From the NCBI GenBank assembly GCA_002432865.1, contig DJGX01000010.1:1-41517 (forward strand): a stretch of 41,517 nucleotides of DNA. The letters are read 5' to 3'. Positions 16,476 through 24,862 of the stretch are shown piece by piece. Positions within the stretch are counted from its first letter, which is position 1, and each line of letters starts with the position of its first letter. The translations under genes and the position numbers were made by a program. Below the pieces are notes generated by a model. It did no database searches. It worked only from the letters and a program-made list of their open reading frames with translations, and was not told where the DNA came from. Origin of the DNA: Cloacimonetes bacterium UBA5835. GTDB taxonomy: Bacteria; Cloacimonadota; Cloacimonadia; Cloacimonadales; Cloacimonadaceae.

Positions 16476-17741
16476 CTACAATCTGATTGAAGCAGTAAAA
16501 CCTAAGATATCATAGGAATGATCTGTCTCATATAGATCTTCAGCTCTATTCCATACATTATTAATCTTATAAAAAATAGTCCCGTTTAAATGATTGGTCA
16601 GCTGCAAAATACCATAAAATCCATAATTTAAATTTTCAGATACATCTAAATAATCGATATCATAATACGAATATTCCAAATTACCAATAATCCGAAATAT
16701 GTTATAACTGATAAAAGATAATCGCATATCAGCAATCACACCTGCGCCTTTACTCGTTTCCTCAACAATATTGTCTTTATTTACAATATATATATATTGA
16801 CCATCAAGTCCCAAGTATTTTCCGAAATTAAAAGAAAGGACAGCATTAAAATTGATATTCTGGAGATCACCATTGTCCTTATCCCAATCCTCCATTACAA
16901 AGGTCGCTAATAAACTTTGGGCTGTCCGATTAGCTAATAGGAGGGGGCTTTTATAGGGAGAATGCCCATTCAAAAAACAAGGTTCGAGATAGAAATTTTG
17001 CAAGCTGGAAGCATAAAGATAAGCACTTAACTTTGTATTAGGATTGCTAAATCGATAATATTGGGGAAAATACTCCGAATCATATAAGCTAAATTGAGCG
17101 TTATATATATCAGGAACTTCGTAATATTCATATTCTACACCAAGTTCCGTAATCTGAGAATCACTGATAACGCGTTTTGCTAATTCTGCTTTATAGCTTG
17201 TAAAACTCAGATTTGGAATAAGATCTCTATAATCTGATTGCATCAACCAGCCAAATAGCCGTAATGATTCTGAATTGGGAAAACCAAAACCTATCCCATA
17301 TTTATTTAAATTATAACTTTGTGCGCTGTGATCATCGTCAAGTTCAAAGTTCATTATATTGTAGCAAACCTCCACACCGGCAAATTTAGATTTCACTCCC
17401 AGAGTATTGAAAGAATTAAATTGTTGCCAAGATACATCGTAATCTGTGTTATCATAGCATAGATACTCATGAGCAGAATGAAGTGTAACACATTTACTCC
17501 ACTCCGGCATACTGGAATACTCTTTATATTTCATCTCTGCTTGATAATCTTGAAGATTTGTAGCATACTGATTTAGTTTAATGAGAGAATAGCTATTCTG
17601 GCGTAATGCAATTAAGCCAAAATTATCTTCTTTTAGATTGCCATTGTGGAAAGTAGAGCTCGATGGAATCTCTTGACCCTGTAGGGTAAAAGCCAAAATA
17701 CAAAGAATAGCTAAAAACAGAATCATCACTTTTCTGTTCAT
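16476..17741 (-). CDS. Putative outer-membrane beta-barrel protein, unknown function
   Basis: A 421-residue exported protein that I cannot assign to a named family. It starts with a signal peptide (hydrophobic residues 6-20, cleavage near LQGQ). The rest is rich in Tyr, Asn and alternating hydrophobic residues, which suggests amphipathic beta strands. The C-terminus, ending ILGFTASIRL, looks like a terminal barrel strand. The frame is open to 17861, but the ATG at 17741 has a perfect AGGAGG site and a promoter just upstream. It lies between the sigma/Spy operon and the AOR operon, with its own promoter, so a link to either is not shown. Confidence 0.65.
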   Translation of the reverse strand: MNRKVMILFLAILCILAFTLQGQEIPSSSTFHNGNLKEDNFGLIALRQNSYSLIKLNQYATNLQDYQAEMKYKEYSSMPEWSKCVTLHSAHEYLCYDNTDYDVSWQQFNSFNTLGVKSKFAGVEVCYNIMNFELDDDHSAQSYNLNKYGIGFGFPNSESLRLFGWLMQSDYRDLIPNLSFTSYKAELAKRVISDSQITELGVEYEYYEVPDIYNAQFSLYDSEYFPQYYRFSNPNTKLSAYLYASSLQNFYLEPCFLNGHSPYKSPLLLANRTAQSLLATFVMEDWDKDNGDLQNINFNAVLSFNFGKYLGLDGQYIYIVNKDNIVEETSKGAGVIADMRLSFISYNIFRIIGNLEYSYYDIDYLDVSENLNYGFYGILQLTNHLNGTIFYKINNVWNRAEDLYETDHSYDILGFTASIRL

Positions 17742-17767
17742 TTTTTCCTCCTGAAAACAATTTTGGT

Positions 17768-17797
17768 TATAAATATTATAATGGCTGGCTTTGTCAA
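17768..17797 (-). promoter_or_regulatory. Candidate promoter for the barrel protein gene
   Basis: TTGACA (17797-17792, minus strand) is followed after 18 bases by TTTATA (17773-17768), about 27 bases before the start codon. It lies just downstream of the terminator at 17861-17892, which fits an independent transcript. Confidence 0.5.
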
Positions 17798-17860
17798 TGA
17801 TTTTTTCTGCATTATTTGCATCATTCTTGCACAGATTGATTTTAGTAAAGAATAAATACA

Positions 17861-17892
17861 AAAACCACGGGAGGAGTAGCCCGTGGTTTTTT
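17861..17892 (-). terminator. Strong terminator of the sigma/Spy operon
   Basis: The arms AAAACCACGGG (17861-17871) and CCCGTGGTTTT (17880-17890) pair perfectly around an eight-base loop. A U-run follows on the minus strand, and also on the plus strand. It lies 45 bases after the stop of the Cys-rich Spy-like gene. Confidence 0.9.
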
Positions 17893-17936
17893 CTGTGTGT
17901 TGCTGAGGAGGGATTATTTTGGACTTTCTATAGTAT

Positions 17937-18503
17937 CTATTTTCGGATATTTATTTTTGTGGGCATATCTGCGGAGCCACATTCTCCGCAATTATTACAA
18001 TTTTCCTTTTCAGAATGTCTCATCTGCATTGCTTTTTTATTCTGCATTGGAGCATTATGGCAATTGGGACAGTGTTCTAAGTGTTTTTTCAAAGTGGCTT
18101 TCTGCTCAGAGGTAAGTTCTTTCATTCTGGCAGCCAGAAAATCTACTTTGGCATCATCTAAGGCATTGCGTTTTGCAGCAATTTGTTTGTTCAATTCCTT
18201 AGCGTTTTGGAAATTTTCATTTTTCAGAGCAGTTCTCAAGTCGATTTTCAGATTTTTGATTTCCGCTTGCAGAGTATTTTTAGTTTTTTCAAAACTCGTT
18301 TTCAGTTCTTCCCATTTCTTTTTTTGAGCATCAGTTAGTTTTAGATCTTCAAGGCATTTCTGCATCGGTCTTTCGGGATTAGCTTTTTTCAATTCTTCTG
18401 TTTTTGCTTTGGGAGCAGCTTTGTCTTTAGGGGTATCTGCCTGTGCTAATAACACACTGCAAAAAAGCAGTAGGCAGAGAGTTAGCAACATTAATTTTTT
18501 CAT
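17937..18503 (-). CDS. Spy/CpxP-like periplasmic protein with Cys-rich C-terminus
   Basis: A 188-residue exported protein. A signal peptide covers residues 1-20 (cleavage near LLAQ). The helical middle has two LTxxQ motifs (LTDAQ 56-60, LTSEQ 130-134), the mark of the Spy/CpxP family of periplasmic chaperones and metal-responsive proteins. The tail is unusual: CPNCH (Cys145, Cys148, His149) and CNNCGEC (Cys169, Cys172, Cys175), with extra His and Met, look like a soft-metal or zinc site. The start overlaps the previous gene as ATGA. As the last gene of a sigma/anti-sigma operon it may be an effector, either a metal buffer or a chaperone. The function is inferred. Confidence 0.78.
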   Translation of the reverse strand: MKKLMLLTLCLLLFCSVLLAQADTPKDKAAPKAKTEELKKANPERPMQKCLEDLKLTDAQKKKWEELKTSFEKTKNTLQAEIKNLKIDLRTALKNENFQNAKELNKQIAAKRNALDDAKVDFLAARMKELTSEQKATLKKHLEHCPNCHNAPMQNKKAMQMRHSEKENCNNCGECGSADMPTKINIRK

Positions 18504-18952
18504 TGTGTTCTCCTGTTTTGAGATTTTCTTTGTCTGTTGGAGTGATTTTTAACAAATTCAGCACGCCGAAGAAAGTGTTCTTTAGCTTCTTCTGCACTGA
18601 GTGTTTTACGATAGGCAACCATTCTTTCTGCAAGTTTCTGTTCAAGGATATTTTGAGCAATTAAGGAAGAATCGATTAGGGCATTCACTTTTTTCATATC
18701 AACAGGATCATTAGCCAGTTCCAGCATTAATGAATGTTTGATGTCTTCGAAGTTTTTTCGTAAATTCCTTATTTCTTCATCACGCTCAAATGGAGGAGGA
18801 CCAAAAGGTGGACGAGATGCTTGCCTGTGTTCATTTTCCATTGGAGGTTTAGGAAATGGATGAATATAATGCAGATAGATAATACTGCCAATAAAAGCAA
18901 GATTGAAGCTGACCGATATCAGTAGAATTGCAATTAACCAACGCTTACTCAT
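18500..18952 (-). CDS. Membrane-anchored Spy/CnrX-like periplasmic sensor protein
   Basis: A 150-residue protein with one N-terminal membrane segment (about residues 4-25), a Pro-rich linker (about 30-50) and a helical periplasmic domain. That domain ends in a KTLSAEEAKEHF segment where Spy/CpxP proteins carry LTxxQ. This layout matches the heavy-metal-sensor branch that includes CnrX. It follows the anti-sigma gene with an eight-base overlap, and a GGAGAG site sits in that gene's end. The frame is open to 18976, but ATG 18952 gives the normal anchor. It probably modulates the anti-sigma factor. Which signal it senses is unknown; I see no Cys and few His residues in it. Confidence 0.7.
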   Translation of the reverse strand: MSKRWLIAILLISVSFNLAFIGSIIYLHYIHPFPKPPMENEHRQASRPPFGPPPFERDEEIRNLRKNFEDIKHSLMLELANDPVDMKKVNALIDSSLIAQNILEQKLAERMVAYRKTLSAEEAKEHFLRRAEFVKNHSNRQRKSQNRRTQ

Positions 18953-19391
18953 CCTGCTCTCCATTTTCTGAAACATAATCTAATATGGTGTTTTCTCCAA
19001 AACCGCCATAAGCTACAGATGTGGATATTGTATAGTCCTGTTTTTCCGGAACTATATTTTTATAGCTGACAGTGCCCACTTTTATTCCAATCAACAAACT
19101 TAGAGCAATTGTTAACATAGCGGTAACGGGAGCAAGTTTATAGCGACGGAAAAATCCTGGGTTTTGTGAATCCAGACGGTGCACCTTATCCATAATTTGG
19201 TTATGAACCCAGGAAGGGAAATCTGCCATTGGCAATGCAGTTAACATTAGCTGCAGTTTTTTAGCATCCACAAGCCAGCTTTTACATTGTGCACATACAT
19301 CAAGATGGGCATTAAGCTTCGCTTGTAAATGCGGATCAAGTTCGCCATCGAGATATTTTTCCAGATAGCGTTTGGCTTTACTGCATCTCAT
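18945..19391 (-). CDS. Zinc-binding (zf-HC2) transmembrane anti-sigma factor
   Basis: A 148-residue anti-sigma factor. The cytoplasmic N-terminal zf-HC2 domain has the ZAS motif His29-x3-Cys33-x2-Cys36 (HLDVCAQC), with Cys3 as a likely further ligand. One membrane segment follows at about residues 85-105, and the short periplasmic tail is acidic. It should hold the ECF sigma factor at the membrane until a periplasmic signal releases it. It starts 45 bases after the sigma gene with a good AAGGAG site. Confidence 0.88.
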   Translation of the reverse strand: MRCSKAKRYLEKYLDGELDPHLQAKLNAHLDVCAQCKSWLVDAKKLQLMLTALPMADFPSWVHNQIMDKVHRLDSQNPGFFRRYKLAPVTAMLTIALSLLIGIKVGTVSYKNIVPEKQDYTISTSVAYGGFGENTILDYVSENGEQDE

Positions 19392-19436
19392 TTAACTGCT
19401 CCTTATTAAAATTTTTGGTTCCAATTATTATACCTT

Positions 19437-19925
19437 TCACTTTTCTTTATCCTGCAATATTTTTTTTCGTAAAATCCGCTTTGCTCTCACCAATAAAGAT
19501 TCAACTGCCTTTATGCTGATTCCCAAAGTTGTAGATATCTCCTTATAGGACATCTTTTCATAATATTGTAACTGAATTACGGCAGCTAACCGAGGTGGTA
19601 GAGAAGCAATAGCATTTTTCAGAACTGTGTAATCAGGTTCCTTATAGTTTAAGTTTTTATCCTGCATAGAATTAAATTTATCTGGCTCGATATTTACATA
19701 TCGGGATTTTTGCTTTAGAAAACTGAGGCATTTATTATGCGCAATTTTATATGTATATGCAAGAGCTGTTTCTTCCTCTATGCGTTCCAAATTTTGATAA
19801 ACAGCAATAAACACAGTTTGGACAATATCTAGAGTGTCCTGTTCATTGGAGCATAGGGATAGCACATAATGATATATGCGCTTTTCATTGGCGGTTAAAA
19901 ATGCCTCAAAGTGTTCTTTTTTCAT
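19437..19925 (-). CDS. ECF-type RNA polymerase sigma factor
   Basis: A 162-residue sigma factor with only regions 2 and 4. Region 2 includes EQDTLDIVQTVFIAVYQNL (about 28-46) and the AYTYKIAHNKCLSFL core. Region 4 has the YKEISTTLGISIKAVESLLV helix-turn-helix (about 127-146). It directs transcription of stress or envelope genes and probably its own operon. It is first in the operon sigma / anti-sigma / CnrX-like / Spy-like. A short inverted repeat GAAG-TGTC-CTTC lies at about 19939-19950 just upstream, in the spacer to the divergent lolC/E-like gene, and may be regulatory. Confidence 0.93.
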   Translation of the reverse strand: MKKEHFEAFLTANEKRIYHYVLSLCSNEQDTLDIVQTVFIAVYQNLERIEEETALAYTYKIAHNKCLSFLKQKSRYVNIEPDKFNSMQDKNLNYKEPDYTVLKNAIASLPPRLAAVIQLQYYEKMSYKEISTTLGISIKAVESLLVRAKRILRKKILQDKEK

Positions 19926-19998
19926 AGCTGTTTATTCTGAAGTGTCCTTCAAATTTTCTTTTTGTCGTGCAAAAAATAAACCAAACCTAAAACAAAGC

Positions 19999-20027
19999 TT
20001 GACTTATTGCTATGTTTTCAGTTATTT
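19999..20027 (+). promoter_or_regulatory. Weak candidate promoter for the LolC/E-like gene
   Basis: TTGACT (19999-20004) and, 17 bases on, TTATTT (20022-20027). Transcription from here would begin within a few bases of the ATG at 20040, which lacks a ribosome binding site. A leaderless mRNA is therefore possible. Confidence 0.3.
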
Positions 20028-20039
20028 GGTCAACTTAGT

Positions 20040-21296
20040 ATGATAAATAAAAGTGTTGTTTACCTGTCAAGAAAATATCTAAATGGGCGTAAAAGCAAAG
20101 GCATCAGCAAAACGCATTATCTGTGTCTTATCGGCATCACTTTAGGCGTTTTAGCTTTGCTTTGTGTTACTACTGTGATGAATGGTTTTCGCTTTGATAT
20201 TCGCAATCGTATTACAGGTACTTTTTCCGAAATTCGCATAGTGGCTAATGAGGGAGAAACCGTAAAAAACTACAGTTCAATATGTAAGCAATTGCAGGAT
20301 ATGAAATTCTATGCCAGCCCCGTGATTCGTAATGAGTTATTATTGAAATATGAGCAAGTTGTTTTGCCATCCCTCTGTTTTGGCATCGAGGCAGAAAAGC
20401 ATAAAAGTGTTTCTTCTTTGCTCCATAAGCCGAAAAATGACAACCGCGAAATTGTCCAAGGCATAGTAGCCGGAAATATTGCTCCAGAGGATTTTAACTC
20501 TTCTGGAATAGCTTTAGGAGCTGGCTTGGCTTCTCAATTAGGTGTTTATTTGGGGGATGAAATTCAGGTTCTTTCTCCAATGTTCAATAGACCTACAGCT
20601 TTTGGAATGATACCTCGTATCCGCTATCTAAAAGTGCAGGCTATTTTTGCCGCTGGAATGCCTGAATATGACCAAAATTATAGTTTGATTGGAATTGATA
20701 ATGCTGCCTTTTTTTCATCTTACCAAGATGATGAAGCGGATTATATTGAAGTAAAACCCTCTCCTAACGCTCCACAAAATCATATTATGCAAACCCTTAA
20801 AAAAGCATTTCCCCAATACCAGATAGAAGATTGGAGCAGTTTTGATCCCAATCTATATTCTGCTATCCGCTTCGAAAAATTCCTGATGTTTATAATTATG
20901 TTGTTTATGTTTATCATTGCCAGCTTCAATCTTACGGGAAATTTGCTGAAAACGATTTCCCAAAAAAAACGGGAATTGGGTCTACTAAAAGCATTGGGAC
21001 TAACAGATAAAGACCTGCAAACTCTTTTTTTGCTGCAAGCACTTTTTTTATGTACCGTAGGAATAATCGCAGGACTTGGTTTCGGCTCGATTCTATTGCT
21101 CATTCAAAAATATACGGGGATTGTGAAATTGGGATTGGGTGGTGGAGAAGCAATAATTTTACCTGTGAAATTTCTTTTCACGGATTATTTACTAATCGTA
21201 GTTGTTGCCTACCTAATCACCTGTTTAAGCGTGCTACTCCCACTAAAAAGATTAAATAAAATCAACGCTGTAGAACTCATCAAACGCACTGTTTAG
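20040..21296 (+). CDS. LolC/LolE-type lipoprotein-releasing permease (FtsX family)
   Basis: A 418-residue inner-membrane protein of the MacB/FtsX superfamily, LolC/E branch. One membrane segment near the N-terminus (after SKGISKTHYLCLIG) is followed by a periplasmic domain of about 210 residues. Three C-terminal segments (about 285-310, 340-365 and 380-405) flank the signature KKRELGLLKALGL. Such proteins work with a LolD ATPase to release lipoproteins toward the outer membrane. No LolD lies beside it. The frame opens at 20007, but the ATG at 20040 (MINKSVVYLSRKYL) matches the family start; no Shine-Dalgarno is evident. It is divergent from the sigma operon. Confidence 0.88.
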   Translation: MINKSVVYLSRKYLNGRKSKGISKTHYLCLIGITLGVLALLCVTTVMNGFRFDIRNRITGTFSEIRIVANEGETVKNYSSICKQLQDMKFYASPVIRNELLLKYEQVVLPSLCFGIEAEKHKSVSSLLHKPKNDNREIVQGIVAGNIAPEDFNSSGIALGAGLASQLGVYLGDEIQVLSPMFNRPTAFGMIPRIRYLKVQAIFAAGMPEYDQNYSLIGIDNAAFFSSYQDDEADYIEVKPSPNAPQNHIMQTLKKAFPQYQIEDWSSFDPNLYSAIRFEKFLMFIIMLFMFIIASFNLTGNLLKTISQKKRELGLLKALGLTDKDLQTLFLLQALFLCTVGIIAGLGFGSILLLIQKYTGIVKLGLGGGEAIILPVKFLFTDYLLIVVVAYLITCLSVLLPLKRLNKINAVELIKRTV

Positions 21297-21611
21297 TTAA
21301 TTAACTGCTGCGCATATACTCCCGAAAAGATTCCCTTATCATTCCCATATCGCCATAAGGGATGTATATGGGAATAATATGATGAACAACAGAGAAATGC
21401 TTAATGCTATTATTGGATCATTTTTTTTCGTGGGGATAGATTATTTGTGAGTGTTCAATCACTTGGGACATAGAGGTAAGCTTTTAGGGCTATCAGCTAT
21501 CCAATTTTTTGCTTTCTTTTTTCCGATTCTTGATCTATTCTTTTATAATGAGGTTATAAATACATTTTGTACCTAGATAGATAATGATAGTAGGAGAGAA
21601 AAAACCTGTCG
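21297..21611. other. 315-bp convergent intergenic region
   Basis: Lies between the ends of the LolC/E-like gene and mnmE. Apart from the interlocking inverted repeats at 21332-21375 (listed separately) and a weak GTGA/TCAC stem near 21449-21464, I see no gene or conserved site. Confidence 0.55.
21332..21375 (+). other. Interlocked inverted repeats with pseudoknot topology
   Basis: Four blocks occur in the order A-B-A'-B'. A is TCCCTTAT (21332-21339), B is ATTCCCATAT (21341-21350), A' is ATAAGGGA (21355-21362) and B' is ATATGGGAAT (21366-21375). A pairs perfectly with A' and B with B', so the two stems interlock. The RNA could form a pseudoknot or switch between two hairpins. It starts 36 bases after the LolC/E-like stop codon. 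It may be a transcript end, a 3' UTR element or a repeat; there is no U-run. Confidence 0.6.
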
Positions 21612-22985
21612 TTATTTTCCTATACAGAACTCGCTGAAGATCTTATCTAATAGATCGTCGGTAGTGATAATTCCTAAAATTTCTTCCAGGGCATTGCTGG
21701 CAGAAATTAGTTCAAAAGCTATGAATTCGAAGCCCAGATTTTCTTTTAGTGAAAGATCTGCCTGATGCAGAGAATTTATACATTTAGAAAGAGCCGCCAG
21801 ATGTCTGTTATTAATTATGATTGGTTTTGTTAGCAATTCGTCGCTGAGCATCAATCTGTTTAAAATTGCTTTTGTAAGTGCTTGCAAACCATTTTCTTTT
21901 TTTACACTGCAATAAATTCCGCTGGATATTTTAGGTGAATTTTCTTCCATCAAATCTGCTTTACTGAACACGATAAGGGTTTTGGATTGTAGTTCAGGAG
22001 GTATTGTAGATAGCTTAATCAATTCTGGAAGCTCAAGTTCAAGATTTGCGATTTGCTTTGCTTCCACTAAATAGAGAATCAGGTCTGCTCTCTGCATCAA
22101 TTCGTAGCTTTTGGCAATTCCTTCTTTTTCTATATCATCTTTTGCTTCGCGCAATCCTGCTGTATCATAAATAACTATAGGAAATCCATTTAGGGAAAGA
22201 CATTCCTCCAAATAATCTCTTGTTGTTCCTGGATGGGGGGTAACGATAGCTCTGTTATGTTGCAGCAAAGCATTAAAAAGTGAGGATTTACCAACATTGG
22301 GTGCACCAGTTAAACAGATTTTTATCCCTTCTCGAATTTTAATTCCCTGTTCACCTGTACTTTTCAGTTCTTCTGCTGTTTTAATAATATCCATCAGCTC
22401 TTGTTTCATTAAATTTATATCCGGCATAGGCAAATCCTGATCGGCAAAATCGATAGCCAATTCAAAGCGGATACGCAGTTCTGTGATTCGGTTTAGCAAT
22501 TCCTGTAAATAATTGCTCAGTTTGCCTTTAAGTTGCATAAGAGCAGCTTTTTCAGCTTTAGATGCTTGGGCTTGAATAAGATCATTAACTGCTTCTGCTT
22601 GACTCAAATCCATTTTTCCATTTAAAAAAGCGCGCAGAGTAAATTCCCCTGGTTTTGCCATTCTACAAGAGAGTAGTAAGGTTTGTATAATATTATATAC
22701 AAGATTAGGATTTCCATGGCAGGATATTTCAAGACAGTCCTCTCCCGTATAACTATTTGGTTCTCTAAAAACCGAGATCAGAACTTCATCTATTGCTTCG
22801 CCTGATTCGGAATAAAAAGTACCAAAAATGAGCCGATGGGAAGATAGAGCAAGCAGTTTTCGGCTTTGGGAAAAGTGTTTGGCAACCAGTTCAATACAGC
22901 CCTTTCCGCTTAAGCGAATCACCGAAATGGCTGAAAATCCGTTGGGAGTGATAGGTGCACAAATAATTTCGCCAACATTACTCAT
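21612..22985 (-). CDS. mnmE: tRNA uridine-5-carboxymethylaminomethyl modification GTPase MnmE
   Basis: A 457-residue MnmE (TrmE), full length. With MnmG it installs cmnm5 on the wobble uridine of certain tRNAs. It has the N-terminal formyl-tetrahydrofolate domain, a helical domain, an inserted G domain and the C-terminal FCIGK motif with its conserved Cys. The G domain has G1 GAPNVGKS (227-234), the TTRDY switch and G3 DTAG (274-277). The G4 motif reads SKAD (341-344) where most members have NKxD. The start overlaps the end of dxs by eight bases. Confidence 0.96.
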   Translation of the reverse strand: MSNVGEIICAPITPNGFSAISVIRLSGKGCIELVAKHFSQSRKLLALSSHRLIFGTFYSESGEAIDEVLISVFREPNSYTGEDCLEISCHGNPNLVYNIIQTLLLSCRMAKPGEFTLRAFLNGKMDLSQAEAVNDLIQAQASKAEKAALMQLKGKLSNYLQELLNRITELRIRFELAIDFADQDLPMPDINLMKQELMDIIKTAEELKSTGEQGIKIREGIKICLTGAPNVGKSSLFNALLQHNRAIVTPHPGTTRDYLEECLSLNGFPIVIYDTAGLREAKDDIEKEGIAKSYELMQRADLILYLVEAKQIANLELELPELIKLSTIPPELQSKTLIVFSKADLMEENSPKISSGIYCSVKKENGLQALTKAILNRLMLSDELLTKPIIINNRHLAALSKCINSLHQADLSLKENLGFEFIAFELISASNALEEILGIITTDDLLDKIFSEFCIGK

Positions 22986-24846
22986 TTAGGATCTGCGATA
23001 TTTTATTGTAGAGTTTAGCAGGTGTGAAACCAATTTCATCCAATAGTTCAGAAATTTTCCCATGCGGAATAAAGCTATCCGGATAGCCGAAATTGATTAC
23101 CTTAACTGGATAAGTAGAAAGTAATTGAGTTATTCTGGCTCCCATTCCTCCGATAACAGCATTGCTTTCGAAAGTAAAGATATAATTACAAGTAGAAGCC
23201 AGGTCTGAAAGTGCTTTCTCGTTTAGCGGTTTAACGGATAGCAATTGAACAAGTTTAGACTGGATATTATTCTTTTCCAGCAGCTTATGAACTTCTTCGG
23301 CTATGAAGATGGCATCTCCACAGGCAACTAAGGCAATTTTCCCTTCATGAGAATGGATTTTTACTGAAAAAGGATCGAATTGTACCGGTTCCTGATGTTC
23401 CAACGAATGTATTGCTGCACCCCGAGGATATCTTATAGCCACAGGACCTTCTTGATAATCTGCAGCCCAGGAAAGCATCGCGGAAAGTTCTTCTGCTGTA
23501 GAAGGAGTAAGAATAATTAAATTGGGGATAAAATTTAAGAAAGAGAGGTCAAAAGCTCCTTGATGCGTAGCTCCATCTTCACCTACAATACCTGCTCGAT
23601 CAATACAAAAAACAACAGGTAATTTTGGAAGAGCCACATCGTGAATAACCTGATCTAAAGCTCTTTGCATAAAGGTGGAATAGATGGCTACAAAAGGTTT
23701 TATCCCTTTTGTGGCCATTCCTGCTGCCAAGGTTACAGAATGTTGTTCAGCAATGCCTACATCGAAAAAGCGATCCGGGAAGGTTTCTTCAAATTTGGTT
23801 AATCCAGTTCCGGCAATCATAGCAGCTGTAATTGCTACAATTTTAGGATTTTTCTTTGCCAAATTTACCAGAGTTGAGCCCATAAAATCGCTCCAAGATT
23901 GTTTTCCGCTGCTTAATTGCTTTCCTGTTTTTAGTTCAAAGGGTCCGGTTCCATGAAAGAGAGCTGCATCTTTTTCTGCGGGAGCATATCCCTTTCCTTT
24001 TTGGGTTACAATATGGATAAGAACGGGGCCAACCATATAGTTCTTAACTCTTTTTATGATGCGTAGAAGCTGATCTATATCATGACCATCTATGGGGCCT
24101 ACATATTTGTAGCCAAGATCCTCAAAAATGATATTAGGCACCAGAATATTCATCATAGATTCTTCCAATTTCTGTGCACCGTAAATAAAACTGCGGCGGA
24201 TATTGGAAGGCAAAGTTAAGCTCAAATCCCAAATTTGTTTTTTCAGTACATTATAGGATTTACTAGCAAGCATTCGCGTCATATATTTTTGCAAACCACC
24301 TACATTCTTAGAGATGGACATTTCGTTATCGTTTAAAATAACAATGAACTTATCCTTTTGCAGGTGTCCGCCATGATTTAAAGCCTCGAAACTAATACCA
24401 CCAGTTAAGGCACCATCTCCAATAACAGCTATACAATGCCCTTTTTCATTATTTAAATCTCTGCCACAGGCAATTCCCAAAGCGGCAGAAATGGAAGTAC
24501 TGCTATGACCTGTTGTAAAAGCATCATAGGGACTTTCATCCCGATTGGTAAAACCGCATAGTCCTTTATATTGCCTTAAGCTATCAAATTGAGCATTGCG
24601 TCCAGTTAAGATTTTCCAGCCGTAGGTTTGATGGCCCACATCCCAAACAATTTTATCCACAAGCGGATCAAAAAGATATAGCAAGGCAATGGTAAGATCG
24701 ACGGTTCCTAAACTGGGAGCTAAATGACCACCTGTTTTAGAAACAACTTCAACGATACGATTGCGAACTTCCTTAGCCAGGATTTTTAGTTCGCTGGAGG
24801 TTAAGCTTTTTATTTGGTTTGGGTCTGTAATATTCTCCAGAATCAT
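22978..24846 (-). CDS. dxs: 1-deoxy-D-xylulose-5-phosphate synthase
   Basis: A 622-residue thiamine-diphosphate enzyme that joins pyruvate and glyceraldehyde 3-phosphate in the first step of the MEP isoprenoid pathway. Visible signatures are the N-terminal GHQTYGWKILTGR (71-83), the ThDP/Mg site GDGALTGG (143-150) with Asn in LNDN, and the transketolase pyrimidine domain with the GIAEQHSVTLAAGMA stretch and DRAGIVGEDGATHQG. AAGGAG precedes the ATG. It sits between a BatA-domain gene and mnmE in a long minus-strand gene train. Confidence 0.97.
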   Translation of the reverse strand: MILENITDPNQIKSLTSSELKILAKEVRNRIVEVVSKTGGHLAPSLGTVDLTIALLYLFDPLVDKIVWDVGHQTYGWKILTGRNAQFDSLRQYKGLCGFTNRDESPYDAFTTGHSSTSISAALGIACGRDLNNEKGHCIAVIGDGALTGGISFEALNHGGHLQKDKFIVILNDNEMSISKNVGGLQKYMTRMLASKSYNVLKKQIWDLSLTLPSNIRRSFIYGAQKLEESMMNILVPNIIFEDLGYKYVGPIDGHDIDQLLRIIKRVKNYMVGPVLIHIVTQKGKGYAPAEKDAALFHGTGPFELKTGKQLSSGKQSWSDFMGSTLVNLAKKNPKIVAITAAMIAGTGLTKFEETFPDRFFDVGIAEQHSVTLAAGMATKGIKPFVAIYSTFMQRALDQVIHDVALPKLPVVFCIDRAGIVGEDGATHQGAFDLSFLNFIPNLIILTPSTAEELSAMLSWAADYQEGPVAIRYPRGAAIHSLEHQEPVQFDPFSVKIHSHEGKIALVACGDAIFIAEEVHKLLEKNNIQSKLVQLLSVKPLNEKALSDLASTCNYIFTFESNAVIGGMGARITQLLSTYPVKVINFGYPDSFIPHGKISELLDEIGFTPAKLYNKISQILNE

Positions 24847-24862
24847 ATCTACTCCTTTTGGC

